From Shewanella piezotolerans WP3 (GTDB taxonomy: Bacteria; Pseudomonadota; Gammaproteobacteria; Enterobacterales; Shewanellaceae), in assembly GCF_000014885.1 (NCBI RefSeq), contig NC_011566.1, forward strand, positions 2,895,501-2,959,500: 64,000 nt of DNA, given 5' to 3'. The position numbers and the translations under genes were made by a program. Below the pieces are notes generated by a model that had not been told where the DNA came from, did no database searches, and saw only the letters and a list, made by a program, of their open reading frames with translations. How positions within the stretch are numbered: the first letter of the stretch is position 1; each line of letters starts with the position of its first letter. This document shows, one piece after another, positions 28,125 through 37,942 of this stretch.

Positions 28125-31100
28125 CAACACAGACCTCTAACACCTGCAAAACTCAGCAGTCAAATAGTAAAATTCGTCAAGCAAAAGATGTCATCTGGCG
28201 ATGGTTTAAACGCCTTAGCCGGATTATTTTCTATATTCCCTTTGGCCTATTAATCAGCTTAGCCATTATTATCGGTACAAATTTTGGTTCTCACTTTGCG
28301 GTAAAAATAGCTAACCTTTTGGTGCCTGATCTCGAAGTCAGTTATGTCTCTGGAAAAATAAACAACCGGCTTCAATTAGACTTAGGTAACTGGCAAATGC
28401 CGGGGGTCAAAGTTGAAACGACTGGGTTAATCTTAGACTGGAACCCTATGTGCTTAGTGCGAAAGCAGTTATGTGTAAATGAGCTAATTGCAACTAGGGT
28501 TAATGTTGAAATAGATACCGACATGCTCGGTGCCCCTACGCCTTTTGAAGGTGGGACGACTGATACATCTATTAGTAGCACCTCTGACAATAAAGACAAT
28601 TTACGTTCAACTACGAATCAATCTCTCGATACTATCGTGCAGGAGATTGAGGATAATCAAGAAATTGTTTTACCTTTTGGTATTAAGCTTGCGATAGGTG
28701 CACTGAGCCAAGTGACTGTGCGCGTCAATGATATGGACTTTAACGCAGCTCAGCTTAATTTAAGTGCTGAATGGCAAAGCACCGGAATTCGAGCACAATC
28801 GATTTATGCGCAAGATTTATTAGTATCTATTCCACTCGGCAATGGTAACGAGAACAATACAAACGCCGTTATAGAAACGAAAGAAAATCCGCCAAAAGCT
28901 GCCTCGACAAATAAATCAAACAATCAATCAATTAGCGCCAATGTAGTAACTGATGATGCTAAAAAGTGGGCCATGGCTTCTTTACCTGAAGTGTTTATGC
29001 CAATACCTGTCTATGTAGAATCGCTAGAGGTTAACAACGGTGATTTAATTCTGGGACCAAGAGCTGATCATTTTAGCGCTATCGCACTGAGTGGAAGCTA
29101 TCAAACTTTTCTTATTAATATTGAAGAATTGTCTGTTTCTCACAGCTACGGTTCAGCCGAACTAAATGGGCACATGTCTTTATCAGATGATTACCCGATG
29201 GATTTTGAGCTTGATATTAACCTTGACCACGTTGATGAAGTGCCAGGGCTAAAGGGTCAACAGCTTAATGTCACAATTGTTCAAGGTTTCAAACAACTGA
29301 AAAGTGAGATCTCTGGTCATGGGCAGTTTGAATTTGAGTTATCTTCGAGCATTGCTCTAGCTGATCCCAAAGTCCCCTATTCGATAGCACTACAATCGGA
29401 AAAACTACAATGGCCGATTACAATGCCTGAGTATATTGCAACCAAGATCAACCTAAAAACTGAAGGTGATGTTGAGCAACAACATGTCGATCTGCAAACA
29501 CATTTCAACTCTAATTATCACCCAATAATGAAAGTTAACACTCTATTTGAACACCAAGATTCAACGCTCGATTTCAGTGTATTAGAGATTGAAAGCAAGA
29601 TGGGGAACGCTTCTATTGATGGCAAGCTGGCTTACGGCGATACGTTTAAATGGGACACTAATGTCGTTACTGAAAAACTCGACATTAGCCAACTTCAGCT
29701 CGATTTGGAATACTCTCTACCTAAGAGCAGCATTAATGGCCAGTTTAGCAGTAACGGTAATTTTTCTTTAGCGAATACACATTGGTCAATAGGCTTATCG
29801 GATGCTGAACTTAATGGCGATATAGAAACATATCCATTAACAGTCGATGGCAATCTAACACTTAATCACAATTGGTACTTAAGTTCGACTGGACTCAATA
29901 TTCACGCTTTGAAGAGCTCTTTATATATTGAAGGTGAAGTCGATAAGCGCTGGGCACTAACAGGTGACTTAACTGTGCCAGATCTAAGCCTTTGGCACCA
30001 AGATGCACGCGGTAATATTGATAGCGACATTACAGTAACAGGAGAATCTGAGCACCCAAATATTGATGTATCTCTTTTAGCCAATGGCCTTAAGTTTAGT
30101 CAGCTATCTCTAGAAAAACTGAGTCTAAAAGGCCACTATAAACCGCTAGACAATCAAGCATTCTCAGCTCAGTTAACATCAAAGAAGTTTAACTACGATA
30201 CTATTTATCTAGATAGTATTAATGTACGAAGTAACGGCGACTTAAATCAGCAATCGTTAACGATTGAAACCCTCGGAGAACTCGGATTAACGACTTCTAT
30301 TAACAGCCTATTTGATAACAATAAAAACACTGTTAACGCGCAAATAAATCAACTTAAGCTGCAATCAAAGCTTGGTGAGGTAAACCTAGAAAAGCCATTA
30401 AATGGGCAGTATGATATTTCAAAAACTAATGGTCAGATAACACCCTTTTGTTTAACCCATGCGAGCGGGAAACTCTGTGCTGTAGAGCCAATTGAAGTCG
30501 GACTGAGTGGCCGGGCAAAAATGGAATATTCAGGAGACCTTGGGGTTTTGATTTCACCATGGCTACCCGAAAGTATAAAGTGGCAAGCGCCTTCCACTTT
30601 AGCGTCGCAATTTGAGTGGTTTGAAGAAGGTAAGCCTACAGGTCAGTTAGAGCTAGATTTAAAACCTGGCACTATCGACTTTAAAACAACCAATAGTAAT
30701 GAGGTCAGTGTCGGATATAAGTCCTTCAATATGCAAAGCCTTTTAAATGAACAGTACCTTAGAACAACAATCGCACTAGAGTCTTATAAAGTAGCCAGTT
30801 TCGACGCAAATCTCACCGTCGGTGTCACCCCAGATAGAACTATTGACGGCAAACTTGCCTTACATCAAATAGACTTACAAGCACTCGCTCAGCTATTACC
30901 TGAGTTAGAAACATTAGAGGGTATAGTATCGAGTAATCTGAATTTGAGCGGTACGCTTACAGATCCTCAAGCATCAGGTGACATAACTCTTAGAAAAGGT
31001 TCTATTCTAGCAACAGCTAACCCAACTCTTATTGAAGATGTAGACTTGAATCTAACCTTCGCCGGTAAACAAGCGCAAATAGATGGTGAGCTTAAGATGG

Positions 31101-32113
31101 GTAAAGGACTCGCTTATATCGACGGTCAACTGGATTGGTTAAATAAACAGTTACAAGGCAATTTCGATATAAAAGGCAAAGACCTCGCCGTTATTCAACC
31201 GCCACTTGCGATTCTAAGTGTTAGCACCGATCTCAATATTGGTTTTACCGACCATTCCGTTGATGTAAAAGGCGATATTAATGTGCCAACAGGGCACATT
31301 ACCATTGTTCAGTTGCCAGAAGGCGGTGTTGCAGTGTCAAAGGACGTAGTGTTTAAAGATAGCCTTGCGACACAAACTTCAAAGGCGACTCCTTTGGCTG
31401 TTTCTGCTGAAGTTAATTTGAACATTGGTGACGATTTAAAAGTTGATGGAATGGGACTCGACGGCAAACTATTAGGTAAGTTGGAATTGAAGCAAAGTCC
31501 TTTTAGGCCCCCATTACTCTTTGGTGAAATTAAAGTTATTGATGGATCTTATAAGTTCATGGGGCAGACTTTGAAAATTAAAGCGGGTGAAATGCAGTTT
31601 ATAGGCCCTATTGATGTTCCCAATTTGAATATAGAAGCTGCACGAGAAATAAAAGAGGAAGATGTGGTAGCAGGTGTTCGCATAACAGGAACACCGATGA
31701 AACCAATTGTTAACCTTTATTCAAACCCAGCAAAAGAACAGGCTGAAATTTTAAATTACATTGTCAGAGGCACAGGCCTAAACAGCAACGATGTAGACCA
31801 AAACAGTGGCTTGATGATGGGGGCAGCATTGACATTAAGTAACCAAATTGGTGGCGGAGCTATCGGCAATATAGGTAATACAGCGACTGGTATCATTGAG
31901 AAAATCGGTTTTTCAAATGTCCAACTCGATGCCAACGATGATGGACGGTTCGCAATTAGTGGCTTTATCGGTGAAGATCTCATGGTGAAATACGGTATTG
32001 GTGTGTTTAATCCAGGCTATGAAATGACCGTTCGTTATTACTTATTGTCGCAACTCTATCTAGAAACGGTTTCGGGTACAATTGACATCCTTAGATATCT
32101 ACTACAGCTTTGA
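28121..32113 (+). CDS. tamB: Translocation and assembly module inner-membrane protein TamB
   Basis: 1330 residues. One N-terminal membrane helix (about residues 36-57, after a basic stretch) anchors it in the inner membrane. The long remainder is a beta-rich repetitive AsmA-like/bridge domain, as in lipid-transport proteins of the TamB/YhdP group. It ends in the conserved DUF490/TamB domain, with IRGTGLNSNDVDQNSGLMMG and the terminal YLETVSGTIDILRYLLQL. TamB spans the periplasm to TamA; recent work links this family to phospholipid transport. It overlaps tamA by ATGA and is followed by a strong terminator. Confidence 0.95.
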   Translation: MTTQTSNTCKTQQSNSKIRQAKDVIWRWFKRLSRIIFYIPFGLLISLAIIIGTNFGSHFAVKIANLLVPDLEVSYVSGKINNRLQLDLGNWQMPGVKVETTGLILDWNPMCLVRKQLCVNELIATRVNVEIDTDMLGAPTPFEGGTTDTSISSTSDNKDNLRSTTNQSLDTIVQEIEDNQEIVLPFGIKLAIGALSQVTVRVNDMDFNAAQLNLSAEWQSTGIRAQSIYAQDLLVSIPLGNGNENNTNAVIETKENPPKAASTNKSNNQSISANVVTDDAKKWAMASLPEVFMPIPVYVESLEVNNGDLILGPRADHFSAIALSGSYQTFLINIEELSVSHSYGSAELNGHMSLSDDYPMDFELDINLDHVDEVPGLKGQQLNVTIVQGFKQLKSEISGHGQFEFELSSSIALADPKVPYSIALQSEKLQWPITMPEYIATKINLKTEGDVEQQHVDLQTHFNSNYHPIMKVNTLFEHQDSTLDFSVLEIESKMGNASIDGKLAYGDTFKWDTNVVTEKLDISQLQLDLEYSLPKSSINGQFSSNGNFSLANTHWSIGLSDAELNGDIETYPLTVDGNLTLNHNWYLSSTGLNIHALKSSLYIEGEVDKRWALTGDLTVPDLSLWHQDARGNIDSDITVTGESEHPNIDVSLLANGLKFSQLSLEKLSLKGHYKPLDNQAFSAQLTSKKFNYDTIYLDSINVRSNGDLNQQSLTIETLGELGLTTSINSLFDNNKNTVNAQINQLKLQSKLGEVNLEKPLNGQYDISKTNGQITPFCLTHASGKLCAVEPIEVGLSGRAKMEYSGDLGVLISPWLPESIKWQAPSTLASQFEWFEEGKPTGQLELDLKPGTIDFKTTNSNEVSVGYKSFNMQSLLNEQYLRTTIALESYKVASFDANLTVGVTPDRTIDGKLALHQIDLQALAQLLPELETLEGIVSSNLNLSGTLTDPQASGDITLRKGSILATANPTLIEDVDLNLTFAGKQAQIDGELKMGKGLAYIDGQLDWLNKQLQGNFDIKGKDLAVIQPPLAILSVSTDLNIGFTDHSVDVKGDINVPTGHITIVQLPEGGVAVSKDVVFKDSLATQTSKATPLAVSAEVNLNIGDDLKVDGMGLDGKLLGKLELKQSPFRPPLLFGEIKVIDGSYKFMGQTLKIKAGEMQFIGPIDVPNLNIEAAREIKEEDVVAGVRITGTPMKPIVNLYSNPAKEQAEILNYIVRGTGLNSNDVDQNSGLMMGAALTLSNQIGGGAIGNIGNTATGIIEKIGFSNVQLDANDDGRFAISGFIGEDLMVKYGIGVFNPGYEMTVRYYLLSQLYLETVSGTIDILRYLLQL

Positions 32114-32131
32114 CCTATAATCTTAAGCATC

Positions 32132-32160
32132 AAAAAAGCCATCTAAAAGATGGCTTTTTT
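32132..32160. terminator. Bidirectional rho-independent terminator between tamB and fadR
   Basis: AAAAAAGCCATCT-AAA-AGATGGCTTTTTT: a perfect stem with A and T tracts on both sides, placed between the convergent tamB and fadR genes. Confidence 0.93.
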
Positions 32161-32188
32161 ATTAAACGAACTAAACTAAGATAAAATT

Positions 32189-32908
32189 CTATGTATTTGA
32201 ATGGCCTAGCTCAACTGGCATTTTATCGCGTAAACTCTGCCACATCATACCGCTATTAATCCCGTAGGTTCGCATTAACCCAGCAACGTCCGTATAATTC
32301 TTATCTACTGCAAGCTGCTGCAGTTGCTTATAAAAGTCCAACGCTAATGCTCGTGCTTCGGCGCTAGAAAAATAATAACGGCCGACTCTGCTATATAACC
32401 CTTTAAAACCATTCAAAATGAGAACATAAAGAGGATTACCAGAAGAAAAAGCTAATGTGTGCTGTAATTCATAATCAAAGTCCGCATAAGCTTGAGCCGT
32501 ATCTTCCAACTCATCAAGCTTTGATAATGCTTCAACAGCCTTATCGGGGTTATTGCGAATAGCACCTCTAAAATAGATTGCACTAACACTGCTACGCGCC
32601 GATAACAGTTGATCGACGAGCTCAGGAAAACCATCAGGATCAAGTTCAGCGATGGTCTCTAGGATATTTAGTCCAGAGGTCTCCCAGAAATTATTCACTC
32701 TAGTGGGTTTACCATGTTGAATAGTTAGCCAGCCATCTCGGGCAAGACGTTGCAGCACTTCACGTAATGTCGTGCGTGTTACGCCTATTAATTCAGACAA
32801 CTCACGTTCAGCTGGCAAAATAGAACCTGGGGCAAATTTGTTCTCCCAAATGGATCGTACAATATATTTCTCAGCAAAACTTGCAGGGCCTTTGGCATTG
32901 ATGATCAT
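32189..32908 (-). CDS. fadR: Fatty acid metabolism transcription factor FadR
   Basis: 239 residues, identical in length to E. coli FadR. A GntR-type winged helix occupies the first 70 residues (PGSILPAERELSELIGVTRT then LREVLQRLARDGWLTIQHGK). The helical acyl-CoA-binding C-terminal domain follows (YSRVGRYYFSSAEARALALD region). FadR represses fatty-acid degradation and activates fabA and fabB; a fabA gene lies in this window at 50075. It is divergent from nhaB, as in related gammaproteobacteria. Confidence 0.95.
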   Translation of the reverse strand: MIINAKGPASFAEKYIVRSIWENKFAPGSILPAERELSELIGVTRTTLREVLQRLARDGWLTIQHGKPTRVNNFWETSGLNILETIAELDPDGFPELVDQLLSARSSVSAIYFRGAIRNNPDKAVEALSKLDELEDTAQAYADFDYELQHTLAFSSGNPLYVLILNGFKGLYSRVGRYYFSSAEARALALDFYKQLQQLAVDKNYTDVAGLMRTYGINSGMMWQSLRDKMPVELGHSNT

Positions 32909-33422
32909 CAGCCTACTCTATCCAATTATTAGTGTTGTTCTATTACTGATCATACCAGAGCTACCCAAAATGGAAACCTAAACCGTCGTATTAGATAATC
33001 ACAGTGGTCAAAAAGCAAAATCATGGTTAAAAATTATCCGTTTGATGCGTTTTAGCTGATTTTTTTTGATATAGATAGCCGTTTGGGTAATCAGTGCTGT
33101 TTAAGTTAGTCAAAAGGAATTACCTTTAGCATCGGCAATTTTATAAGTAACAACAAATCTAGTTAATTTCTTGTTACAATCGCACATTACAACACAAGAG
33201 TGAGGATTCCATACCAGTGACAACGATTCTGGCGTCTTTGTTAACTTCTTAGGCAATTTGTCAAGGTAGTTCAAATTCGCAATATTATCGTTTCTAGTAA
33301 TCAACCCAGTCGTATTCTAATTAAATCCAGTTTACATTTGGCGTCGGCAAATATATTAGTAACAACAAATCTAGTTAATTTATTGTTACAAACGAACATT
33401 ACAAAACAAGAGTGAGGATTCC
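32909..33422. other. fadR-nhaB intergenic region with tandem duplication
   Basis: A 514-base divergent promoter region. Its right-hand part is taken up by the decayed copy of the nhaB 5' end (33125-33336) and the true nhaB leader (33337-33422). The left-hand 200 bases next to fadR are AT-rich, with no gene that I can support. Confidence 0.7.
33125..33336 (+). pseudogene. Decayed tandem copy of the nhaB leader and first ~40 codons
   Basis: This segment aligns end to end with 33337-33548 (offset 212, then 213). By eye there are about 27 differences, i.e. around 87% identity. The position of the nhaB ATG is ATA here (33211-33213), a Trp codon has become a TAG (in AAGGTAGTTC), and one base is missing before the TTAGGCAA block. 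It therefore cannot be translated as an nhaB start. The ribosome site GAGTGAGGATTCC is retained unchanged. The inverted pair GTAACAA...TTGTTAC occurs in both copies (33147-33177 and 33359-33389). Confidence 0.85.
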
Positions 33423-35009
33423 ATGCCTGTGACAATGAGTCAGGCGTTTCTTGATAACTTCTTAGGCAATTCGCCAAAGTGGTTCAAATTCGCAATATTA
33501 TCGTTTCTAGTGATCAACCCAGTCGTTTTCTATCTTAATCCGTTTGTAGCGGGTTGGCTGTTGGTTTTAGAGTTTATTTTTACCCTTGCGATGGCTCTTA
33601 AATGCTATCCGTTGCAACCAGGGGGTTTACTCGCAATTGAAGCGGTAATAATAGGCATGACTTCACCCAGTCAAGTCCTGCATGAGATAGAAGCAAACCT
33701 AGAAGTTTTATTGCTACTGATTTTTATGGTTGCTGGTATCTATTTCATGAAGCAACTATTACTGTTTGCCTTCACGAAAATGATCACCAAAGTTCGTTCC
33801 AAGATTGCAGTATCAATCATGTGCTGTGTTGCATCAGCATTTTTGTCAGCATTCCTAGATGCGCTTACAGTAATAGCAGTCATTATAGCGGTTGCGGTGG
33901 GCTTCTATTCGATTTACCACAAAGTGGCATCGGGTAAAAACTTTAATGATAGCCATGATCACACTAGCGACGGCCAAAGCCAGTTATGTGAAGAAGAGTT
34001 AGAAGCATTCAGGGGCTTTTTGCGTAACTTGCTAATGCATGCTGGTGTTGGTACTGCACTTGGTGGCGTTTGTACTATGGTCGGTGAACCACAGAACTTA
34101 ATTATTGCAGCCCAAGCAAACTGGCAATTTGCAGAGTTTGCCCTACGCATGTCTCCTGTCACTGTGCCAGTCTTCGTTGCAGGTGTTTTGACTTGTTTCT
34201 TAGTTGAGAAATTCAGAGTGTTTGATTACGGTAAGCAGCTTCCTGATGCCGTACACAAAATTTTATCTGACTACTCAGCTCATGAAGATGCACATCGTAC
34301 TAAGCATGACAAAATAAAATTAATCATCCAGGCACTTGTCGGTGTTTGGCTCATTATTGGTCTTGCCTTCCACCTTGCATCTGTTGGCCTTATTGGTCTT
34401 TCAGTCATCATTTTAACCACTGCCTTTAACGGTGTGACTAACGAGCACCAATTAGGTAAAGCATTTGAGGAAGCACTACCATTCACCGCGTTGTTAGCCG
34501 TCTTCTTCGCTATTGTTGGCGTCATCATTGATCAGCAACTGTTTGCCCCCGTCATTCAATGGGCGCTTAGTTATGAAGGTAACACTCAGTTAGTTATTTT
34601 CTATATTGCCATCGGTTTACTCTCAATGGTCAGTGATAACGTGTTTGTGGGTACCGTTTACATCAATGAGGTTAAAGCTGCGTTACTTGATGGTCAAATC
34701 ACCCGCGACCAGTTTGACCTTCTTGCAGTTGCTATTAACACCGGTACTAACCTGCCATCGGTGGCGACACCAAATGGACAAGCGGCTTTCCTATTCTTAC
34801 TGACATCAGCAATCGCCCCACTCATCCGACTTTCCTACGGACGGATGGTTTGGATGGCGCTACCATATACAATTGTTTTATCAATTGTAGGGATCTTAGC
34901 GATTCAATTTGGAGCGCTTGAACAGATGACGCAATATTTCTACGATAATAATATGTTGCTTCATCACACCCTCCAAGAAGTTGGAAATAGTGCAGCATCA
35001 GCGCATTAA
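33423..35009 (+). CDS. nhaB: Na+/H+ antiporter NhaB
   Basis: 528 residues of a polytopic inner-membrane antiporter that expels Na+ in exchange for H+. About a dozen hydrophobic helices are visible. Family stretches include QPGGLLAIEAVIIGMTSPSQ, SAFLDALTVIAVIIAVAVGF, GVCTMVGEPQNLIIA and NTGTNLPSVATPNGQAAFLF. It closely resembles Shewanella NhaB sequences that I know. The start MPVTMSQAFLDNF has GAGTGAGG upstream. The DNA encoding the leader and N-terminus is duplicated immediately upstream. A terminator follows before dsbB. Confidence 0.97.
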   Translation: MPVTMSQAFLDNFLGNSPKWFKFAILSFLVINPVVFYLNPFVAGWLLVLEFIFTLAMALKCYPLQPGGLLAIEAVIIGMTSPSQVLHEIEANLEVLLLLIFMVAGIYFMKQLLLFAFTKMITKVRSKIAVSIMCCVASAFLSAFLDALTVIAVIIAVAVGFYSIYHKVASGKNFNDSHDHTSDGQSQLCEEELEAFRGFLRNLLMHAGVGTALGGVCTMVGEPQNLIIAAQANWQFAEFALRMSPVTVPVFVAGVLTCFLVEKFRVFDYGKQLPDAVHKILSDYSAHEDAHRTKHDKIKLIIQALVGVWLIIGLAFHLASVGLIGLSVIILTTAFNGVTNEHQLGKAFEEALPFTALLAVFFAIVGVIIDQQLFAPVIQWALSYEGNTQLVIFYIAIGLLSMVSDNVFVGTVYINEVKAALLDGQITRDQFDLLAVAINTGTNLPSVATPNGQAAFLFLLTSAIAPLIRLSYGRMVWMALPYTIVLSIVGILAIQFGALEQMTQYFYDNNMLLHHTLQEVGNSAASAH

Positions 35010-35050
35010 TAATGTGCTGACTGAACTAATTTAGAGTTTGAAAGTCATAT

Positions 35051-35076
35051 AAAACGCCCTCTTACGGGCGTTTTTT
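35051..35076 (+). terminator. Rho-independent terminator after nhaB
   Basis: AAAACGCCC-TCTTAC-GGGCG followed by six T residues. It lies 42 bases after the nhaB stop and just upstream of the dsbB ribosome site, so dsbB may depend on read-through or on a promoter close to the hairpin. Confidence 0.88.
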
Positions 35077-35098
35077 ATTTGCAAAGGAGACCTGATCG

Positions 35099-35614
35099 TT
35101 GAATGCACTAATCAATTATTCCCAATCACGTACAGCATGGCTCACACTGACAGCTACGGCGCTTGCTTTAGAACTGGCCGCACTATTCTTCCAATATGTT
35201 ATGAAGCTTGACCCTTGTGTGATGTGTATCTATCAAAGGTTGGCAATATTTGGCATTTTATTTGCCGGTTTTCTAGGCGTTGCTGGCTACCAATCTCGTA
35301 TAGTACGTTTTGTAGCGATGGGACTCTGGGGAGGAAGTGCTGCCTACGGCCTTAAACTAGCGCTTGAGCTAGTCGATATGCAAACTAACCCTTCCCCTTT
35401 TGCAACCTGTTCTTTTTTGCCTGAGTTTCCAAGTTGGATGCCTCTGCATGAATGGATCCCATCGATTTTTATGCCGACTGGTATGTGCACTGATATCCCC
35501 TGGCAAATGATGGGCGTCACCATGGGTCAATGGATGATCGTAGCATTTTCAGTATATCTGTTAGCGTTAGTCATCTTTTTTATACCAGCACTTGTTCCAA
35601 AAACTAAAAGCTAG
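35099..35614 (+). CDS. dsbB: Disulfide bond formation protein DsbB
   Basis: 171 residues with four membrane helices. DsbB re-oxidises DsbA and passes electrons to quinone. The first active-site pair is CVMC in LDPCVMCIYQRLAIF (about residues 41-44 of the periplasmic loop). The second pair is the Cys in FATCSFLPEFPSW and the Cys in MPTGMCTDIPW. Translation starts at a TTG (35099): AAGGAGA lies 8 bases before it and no in-frame ATG exists nearby. The fadR-nhaB-dsbB order is the same as in enteric bacteria and vibrios. Confidence 0.95.
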   Translation: MNALINYSQSRTAWLTLTATALALELAALFFQYVMKLDPCVMCIYQRLAIFGILFAGFLGVAGYQSRIVRFVAMGLWGGSAAYGLKLALELVDMQTNPSPFATCSFLPEFPSWMPLHEWIPSIFMPTGMCTDIPWQMMGVTMGQWMIVAFSVYLLALVIFFIPALVPKTKS

Positions 35615-35962
35615 CTCAGGTAGAAAAAGTCACCTCGCCTAGCGTTTATTACTATTAGTTGAAATAGACAATCCGAGTAATTATCTCGGATTGTCTCCCA
35701 CCAAAAAATACATTCATCATTTATTTTTCCAAACGAAAAGCACTTAGTTCCGCTAAGTAATACTCTCTATAACGCCAAATATTTTTATAGTAAAAATGAA
35801 TTATTGCTCATTCATCATTTGCAACTATTGCAAATGCAACTATTTCTTATTGTTTTTATTTGGTTTTTTATCTCAATGAAGCAAATTAGCGTCTAACCTT
35901 AATAGTAGGGGGCAGCTTCTATGAGCCTCTAATTCTTTTTAAGTTGTTTTAGGGGGTGGGTT
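35615..35962. other. dsbB-yeaG intergenic region
   Basis: 348 bases without a gene. It contains the hairpin at 35667-35695 and then an AT-rich stretch that presumably carries the yeaG promoter. I could not assign a promoter with confidence. Confidence 0.5.
35667..35695. repeat. 11-bp perfect hairpin after dsbB
   Basis: GACAATCCGAG, a 7-base loop, then CTCGGATTGTC. No T-run follows (TCCCACC), so this is either a weak terminator of dsbB or an mRNA-end stabilising hairpin. Confidence 0.7.
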
Positions 35963-37897
35963 ATGGGTATTTTCGAGCATTACCAACAACGCTATGAAAA
36001 AAAACTAGATGAAGAGTATTCATTAGAAGAGTTTCTAAGCATTTGTAAAGAAGACCGCAGTGCTTTTGCATCTGCAGCAGAGCGCCTATTGATTGCTATT
36101 GGAGAGCCAGAGCTAATTGATACGTCTAAAGACCCAATCTTAAGCCGGCTCTTTTCCAATCGATTAATATCTCGCTATCCAGCTTTTAAAGATTTTTATG
36201 GAATGGAAGAAGCTATTGAGCAAATTGTCGCTTATTTAAAGCATTCAGCCCAAGGACTTGAAGAGTCAAAACAAATTCTCTATCTGTTAGGCCCAGTTGG
36301 CGGCGGTAAATCCTCTTTAGCTGAAAAGCTTAAAGCATTAATGCAGAACGTGCCTATTTATGTACTCACCGCCGACGGGGTTCGTAGCCCTGTAAACGAC
36401 CATCCTTTCTGTCTATTTAACCTTGAGGAAGATGGCGAGATTTTGAAACAAGAGTACGGCATTCCTAAACGTTATTTAAAAAGTATTATGTCACCGTGGG
36501 CAGTAAAACGACTACATGAATTTGGAGGAGACATATCGAAATTTAAAGTAGTAAAAGTTTACCCCTCTATACTGGATCAACTTGCCATCGCCAAAACAGA
36601 ACCCGGGGACGAAAACAACCAAGATATTTCATCGTTAGTCGGTAAAGTTGATATTAGGCAACTAGAACATTTTGCACAGAATGACGCAGATGCCTACTCA
36701 TACTCAGGGGCGCTGTGTCGCGCAAACCAAGGGATGATGGAGTTTGTTGAGATGTTTAAGGCGCCAATTAAAGTCCTTCATCCACTACTAACAGCAACTC
36801 AAGAAGGTAACTTTAACGGTACAGAGGGACTTTCAGCGCTTCCTTTTGGCGGTATTATTCTGGCTCACTCTAATGAGTCAGAATGGACAACCTTTAGAAA
36901 CAACAAAACCAACGAAGCGTTTTTAGACCGTGTTTATATCGTAAAAGTCCCCTATTGTTTACGCCTATCTGAAGAGGTACGAATTTACGAAAAGCTCCTT
37001 ACTAATTCTGAACTGGCCAATACCCCTTGTGCCCCTGGTACATTAGAAACCTTGGCACAATTCAGTGTCCTCTCGCGGGTAGTCGCACCAGAGAACTCCT
37101 CAATCTATTCAAAAATGCGTGTTTATGATGGTGAAAGCCTAAAGGACACTGATCCTAAAGCAAAGTCTTACCAAGAGTATCGTGACTATGCTGGCGTTGA
37201 TGAGGGAATGCTGGGATTATCCACCCGTTTTGCTTTCAAAATTTTATCCAAAGTATTCAATTTTGACCACACAGAAATTGCAGCAAATCCCGTTCACCTT
37301 TTCTATGTGCTGGAACGCCAAATCGAGCAGGAACAGTTTCCAACTGAAACAGCCGAACGCTATTTAGAATTTTTAAAAGGCTACCTTATCCCTAAGTATG
37401 TGGAGTTTATCGGGAAAGAAATTCAAACAGCTTATCTAGAGTCTTACTCGGAATATGGACAAAATATTTTCGACCGATATGTCACCTATGCTGATTTCTG
37501 GATTCAAGATCAAGAATATAGAGATCCAGAAACAGGCCAATTATTTGATAGAGCAGCGCTTAATGCCGAACTTGAAAAAATAGAAAAGCCCGCAGGGATC
37601 AGTAACCCTAAGGATTTTAGAAATGAGATCGTTAACTTTGTCCTTAGGGCAAGGGCTAATAACGAAGGAACAAACCCTCTATGGACAAGTTATGAAAAAC
37701 TAAGAACAGTAATAGAGAAGAAAATGTTCTCTAATACCGAGGATCTACTACCAGTAATCTCCTTTAATGGCAAAACATCAACTGATGATCAGCGTAAGCA
37801 TGATGATTTCGTCAATAGAATGATGGAGAAAGGCTATACCCAAAAGCAAGTAAGGCTACTATCAGAGTGGTATCTGAGAGTTAGAAAGTCTTCTTAG
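35963..37897 (+). CDS. yeaG: PrkA-type serine protein kinase YeaG
   Basis: 644 residues, the same length as E. coli YeaG. An N-terminal PrkA AAA+ domain carries Walker A LLGPVGGGKSSLAEKL near residue 112. A C-terminal kinase-like region follows. It begins the three-gene set PrkA-DUF444-SpoVR that recurs across proteobacteria and is tied to stationary phase and nitrogen stress in E. coli (yeaGH under RpoS). AGGGGGTGG lies just before the ATG. yeaH follows after 45 bases, a spacer too short for a separate strong unit. Confidence 0.95.
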   Translation: MGIFEHYQQRYEKKLDEEYSLEEFLSICKEDRSAFASAAERLLIAIGEPELIDTSKDPILSRLFSNRLISRYPAFKDFYGMEEAIEQIVAYLKHSAQGLEESKQILYLLGPVGGGKSSLAEKLKALMQNVPIYVLTADGVRSPVNDHPFCLFNLEEDGEILKQEYGIPKRYLKSIMSPWAVKRLHEFGGDISKFKVVKVYPSILDQLAIAKTEPGDENNQDISSLVGKVDIRQLEHFAQNDADAYSYSGALCRANQGMMEFVEMFKAPIKVLHPLLTATQEGNFNGTEGLSALPFGGIILAHSNESEWTTFRNNKTNEAFLDRVYIVKVPYCLRLSEEVRIYEKLLTNSELANTPCAPGTLETLAQFSVLSRVVAPENSSIYSKMRVYDGESLKDTDPKAKSYQEYRDYAGVDEGMLGLSTRFAFKILSKVFNFDHTEIAANPVHLFYVLERQIEQEQFPTETAERYLEFLKGYLIPKYVEFIGKEIQTAYLESYSEYGQNIFDRYVTYADFWIQDQEYRDPETGQLFDRAALNAELEKIEKPAGISNPKDFRNEIVNFVLRARANNEGTNPLWTSYEKLRTVIEKKMFSNTEDLLPVISFNGKTSTDDQRKHDDFVNRMMEKGYTQKQVRLLSEWYLRVRKSS

Positions 37898-37942
37898 AAA
37901 AGCCATAAAAGGGGAGAACCCTCCCCTTCGTCAGGCTAGGAG

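Noticed and set aside
33110..33304. 64-codon minus-strand ORF upstream of nhaB
   Set aside because: It lies antisense inside the decayed copy of the nhaB 5' end and is explained by that duplication.
35667..35695. Hairpin after dsbB as a strong terminator
   Set aside because: The stem is perfect but no T-run follows; recorded only as a hairpin.
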